Shown in pieces: positions 5,182 to 7,113 of a DNA stretch of 7,113 nucleotides. The DNA is from Acidimicrobiaceae bacterium. Its GTDB lineage: Bacteria; Actinomycetota; Acidimicrobiia; Acidimicrobiales; Palsa-688. The first letter of the stretch is position 1. The number at the start of each line of letters is the position of its first letter. The position numbers and the translations under genes are program-made. The DNA is taken from contig JAUTXM010000365.1 in assembly GCA_030838025.1 (NCBI GenBank), positions 1 through 7,113 on the forward strand. Reading direction: 5' to 3'. Below the pieces are notes generated by a model, which was not told the origin of the DNA, searched no databases, and saw only the letters and a program-made list of their open reading frames with translations.

Positions 5182-6580
5182 ACCTGATCCAGCTGGGCAG
5201 GTTCACCACCATCCGGGTTCCCCCGGCGGTGCCCGTCGGCGACTCGGCCCAGACCGAACCACCCATTGCAGTCACCAGCTCGGCCACGATTGCCAGGCCC
5301 AGGCCCGTCCCTACCTGTCGCGCCGGATAACGCGACGACATGAAGAGGCGGTCGAATACCCGCGGCAGATCCTCGGCTGCGATGCCGGGTCCGTCGTCGT
5401 CGACCCAGATGACCGCGCCCTGCTCGGACGATGCCACGCCGACCGCCACCCGGGTACGGGCGTACTTCAGGGCGTTCTCCATGAGGTTGGCCACCACCTG
5501 GGCCAGCCGTTCGGGGTCGGCGCTGGCCATGATGGCGCCGGGCGGGCCGAGCTCCAGGTCGAGGCGAAGGGCCAGTTCCTCGGCCGCGGGCCGAAAGCCC
5601 TCGCCGGTGTCGGCGATCAGCTCGGCCAGGTTGACCTGCCGGACATCGAGGCCGAAGCGGCGAGCATCGAACTTCGCCAGGTCGAGCAGGTCCTTGACCA
5701 GCCGTTCGAGCCGGCGGGCCTCAGCCGCGATCACCTCGGCGGCGCGGGCGTTGTCGGGAGCCGCACCGTCCGCGATGGCCTCGGCGAAGCCCCGGATCGA
5801 CGTCAGCGGCGTCCGCAGGTCGTGGGACACCGAGAGGAGGAACTGCCGCTCCAATCCCTTCGAGCGCGCCAAGGTCCCGGCCATGGTGTTGATCGACTGG
5901 GCCAGCGACGCCAGCTCCGGGAAACCCCGTTGGGGAAGCGGCACCTGAGCCGACAGGTCGCCCGCCGCGATCCTGCTGGTAACGGCTTCGGCGTCGCGGA
6001 GCGGGCGGCTGATCCGCCGCCCGAGACGGTCGCCGACCAATGCCGCCACCGCCAACACGATGGCAGCCGAGAGGAGGAACCAGGGCAAGGCTTGTCGGAG
6101 TCCGGTGTCGGGACGGCGGGTGAGCACCACCACCTGGGTGAGCGTCGGGGTGCCGTTGGGCAACCTGAACGTCGCCTGGTACGGGGCGGCGGCGAATACC
6201 GTCGAGCGCTTTAGACCCGAGACGACCTGCCCCTGGAGGAGCTGATCGCTGCGGAGATCGGCGGCGTGCAGCCCCGCGGGCAGCACCGCGGCCTTGCGGG
6301 GCTGGTCGATGTCTACCAGTTGGCCCCCCGGTGCGACGATGAGAACCACACCGTTCTCGTCCTTGAACGGGGCTCGCAGGATCCGCAGCATCATGACCGG
6401 CGATCGCCCACCGTCGATCTCCGACTTGATGGCCCGGGCCACGTCGGTCGCCTGGATGGCCAGCGCACTCCGTGTCCTGGTCCGCGCCGCGTGGGCCGCA
6501 AGGACGAAGGTGACGACGCCGGTGAGGAAGATGGCGCCGACGACGACGCTGATGATGGTGGCCCTGAGCCGGCGCTGCAC
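5144..6580 (-). CDS. Sensor histidine kinase, two TM segments with HAMP domain
   Basis: This membrane kinase is the sensor of the two-component pair with the regulator upstream of it. From the GTG at 6580 it has 478 residues: TM1 (about 8-29), an extracytoplasmic sensor region of about 135 residues of unknown ligand, TM2 (about 164-184), HAMP (about 185-237) and the H-box SHDLRTPLTSIRGF with phosphoacceptor H253. The ATPase domain shows an N-box (V363 to N369 and on), G1 DDDGPGI with D396 and G399, and G2 GTGLGL (424-429). All catalytic boxes look intact. The start is 14 nt after the regulator stop, with only a weak purine-rich stretch as ribosome site. The open frame continues upstream to 6718 but would then overlap the regulator by 124 bp, so the longer form is rejected. 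The gene end overlaps the lipoprotein gene. The signal sensed cannot be told from the sequence. Confidence 0.95.
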   Translation of the reverse strand: MQRRLRATIISVVVGAIFLTGVVTFVLAAHAARTRTRSALAIQATDVARAIKSEIDGGRSPVMMLRILRAPFKDENGVVLIVAPGGQLVDIDQPRKAAVLPAGLHAADLRSDQLLQGQVVSGLKRSTVFAAAPYQATFRLPNGTPTLTQVVVLTRRPDTGLRQALPWFLLSAAIVLAVAALVGDRLGRRISRPLRDAEAVTSRIAAGDLSAQVPLPQRGFPELASLAQSINTMAGTLARSKGLERQFLLSVSHDLRTPLTSIRGFAEAIADGAAPDNARAAEVIAAEARRLERLVKDLLDLAKFDARRFGLDVRQVNLAELIADTGEGFRPAAEELALRLDLELGPPGAIMASADPERLAQVVANLMENALKYARTRVAVGVASSEQGAVIWVDDDGPGIAAEDLPRVFDRLFMSSRYPARQVGTGLGLAIVAELVTAMGGSVWAESPTGTAGGTRMVVNLPSWIRFTAPTTSAVSPS

Positions 6581-6594
6581 CGTGGATCTCGCTC

Positions 6595-7113
6595 TCAGCC
6601 CAACCGGTACCCGACGCCCCAGACCGTCGCCAGGGGAAGGGATGGCCCCAGCTTCTTCCGGAGCTGGCGGACGTGGACATCCACCGTCCGCTCGTCGCCG
6701 TACCATCCGGCGCCCCACACTCCGTCGAGCAACTGTTGGCGCGACAGGGCCAGTCCCGCGTTGGTAGCCAGGAACTGCAGCAGCTCGAACTCCCGGGCGG
6801 CCAGCGGGATCACCTCACCTGCGACTCGAGCTTCCCGCCGGGCGCTGTCGACCTCGACCGGCCCGACGAGGACGACCCCGGGCGCCTCACGAGGCCCGTC
6901 GGTGCGCCGCAGGATGGCCCGGACGCGGGCGACGAGCTCCCGGGGCGAGAAGGGCTTGGTCACGTAGTCGTCGGCGCCCAGCTCGAGCCCCAAGATGCGG
7001 TCAATCTCGCCGTCGCGGGCGGTCAGCATCAGGACCGGCAGGGGCAGCCGGGACCGTACTCGACGGCAGACCTCCAGCCCGTCGATCGCCCCGGGCAGGC
7101 CCACGTCGAGGAT
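6595..7113 (-). CDS. OmpR/PhoB-family response regulator, 5' end outside the window
   Basis: The last 172 codons of a winged-helix DNA-binding response regulator are visible; the gene starts beyond 7113. Counting from the first visible residue, the receiver domain shows the phosphoacceptor Asp at residue 3 (codon 7105-7107, in ILDVGLPG), the switch Thr at 31 (LTARD) and the invariant Lys at 53 (TKPFSP). Their spacings of 28 and 22 equal those of OmpR. A linker leads to the Trans_reg_C domain (about 80-172) with LAAREFELLQFLA, the recognition-helix region ERTVDVHVRQLRKKL and the terminal wing VWGVGYRLG. The GTG at 7104 is an internal Val just after the phosphoacceptor, not a start. The gene precedes the kinase by 14 bp in one operon, so the kinase is the probable partner. 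Targets are unknown; this type often controls its own operon. Confidence 0.95.
   Translation of the reverse strand: MLDVGLPGAIDGLEVCRRVRSRLPLPVLMLTARDGEIDRILGLELGADDYVTKPFSPRELVARVRAILRRTDGPREAPGVVLVGPVEVDSARREARVAGEVIPLAAREFELLQFLATNAGLALSRQQLLDGVWGAGWYGDERTVDVHVRQLRKKLGPSLPLATVWGVGYRLG

Noticed and set aside
5721..6680. A 319-codon open frame on the minus strand in a second frame of the kinase gene
   Set aside because: The in-frame alternative encodes a complete histidine kinase with all boxes. This frame is low-complexity Gly/Arg/Pro and has no domain.
6581..6718. N-terminal extension of the histidine kinase up to 6718
   Set aside because: It would overlap the conserved DNA-binding domain of the regulator, and its residues look like a shadow frame. 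The GTG at 6580 places TM1 right after a short basic N-terminus.
1..7113. CRISPR array, tRNA, rRNA, riboswitch, insertion sequence or phage genes
   Set aside because: No spaced direct repeats, cloverleaf-type sequence, transposase motif or terminal inverted repeats were seen, and coding density leaves no room for a leader or T-box before trpE.

Overview
The window is one GC-rich, gene-dense bacterial chromosome segment with essentially no free intergenic space. Several traits point to an actinobacterium, most likely the Acidimicrobiia or a relative: very high GC, a septum-formation-type membrane protein with a proline-rich N-terminus, probable leaderless starts (TANNNT box 7 nt before an ATG), and a secreted protein ending in a Pro/Thr-rich TTTT-type tail. 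The class assignment is inference from style, not from a marker gene.

Left part (3-1220, + strand): a proline-rich DUF4190/septum-formation-like membrane protein is followed by a stand-alone GroES-like protein. The GroES-like protein lacks the roof segment of classical GroES and has no groEL beside it.

Centre (1276-5181, + strand): four genes, hisI - trpE - ygfZ - lipoprotein, are joined by three successive 4-bp stop/start overlaps (GTGA, ATGA, ATGA). They look like one translationally coupled operon. hisI (histidine pathway) and trpE (anthranilate synthase, tryptophan pathway) are a known actinobacterial neighbour pair. ygfZ (folate-binding Fe-S cluster factor) and an uncharacterised lipoprotein with a carboxypeptidase-regulatory-like fold complete the unit. 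TrpE carries an Ala/Gly/Pro-rich tail of about 90 residues with a perfect 9-bp tandem repeat and codon use unlike its core.

Right part (5144-7113, - strand): an OmpR-family response regulator, cut by the window edge, and its sensor histidine kinase form a two-component operon transcribed toward the lipoprotein gene. The last 38 bp of kinase and lipoprotein overlap tail to tail.

No rRNA, tRNA, CRISPR, insertion sequence or phage gene was seen, and no gene-free stretch exceeds 60 bp. Most of the window is ordinary housekeeping and signalling. The points worth following are the roofless GroES-like protein, the TrpE tail, the paired leaderless promoters, the lipoprotein in an amino-acid operon and the convergent overlap.
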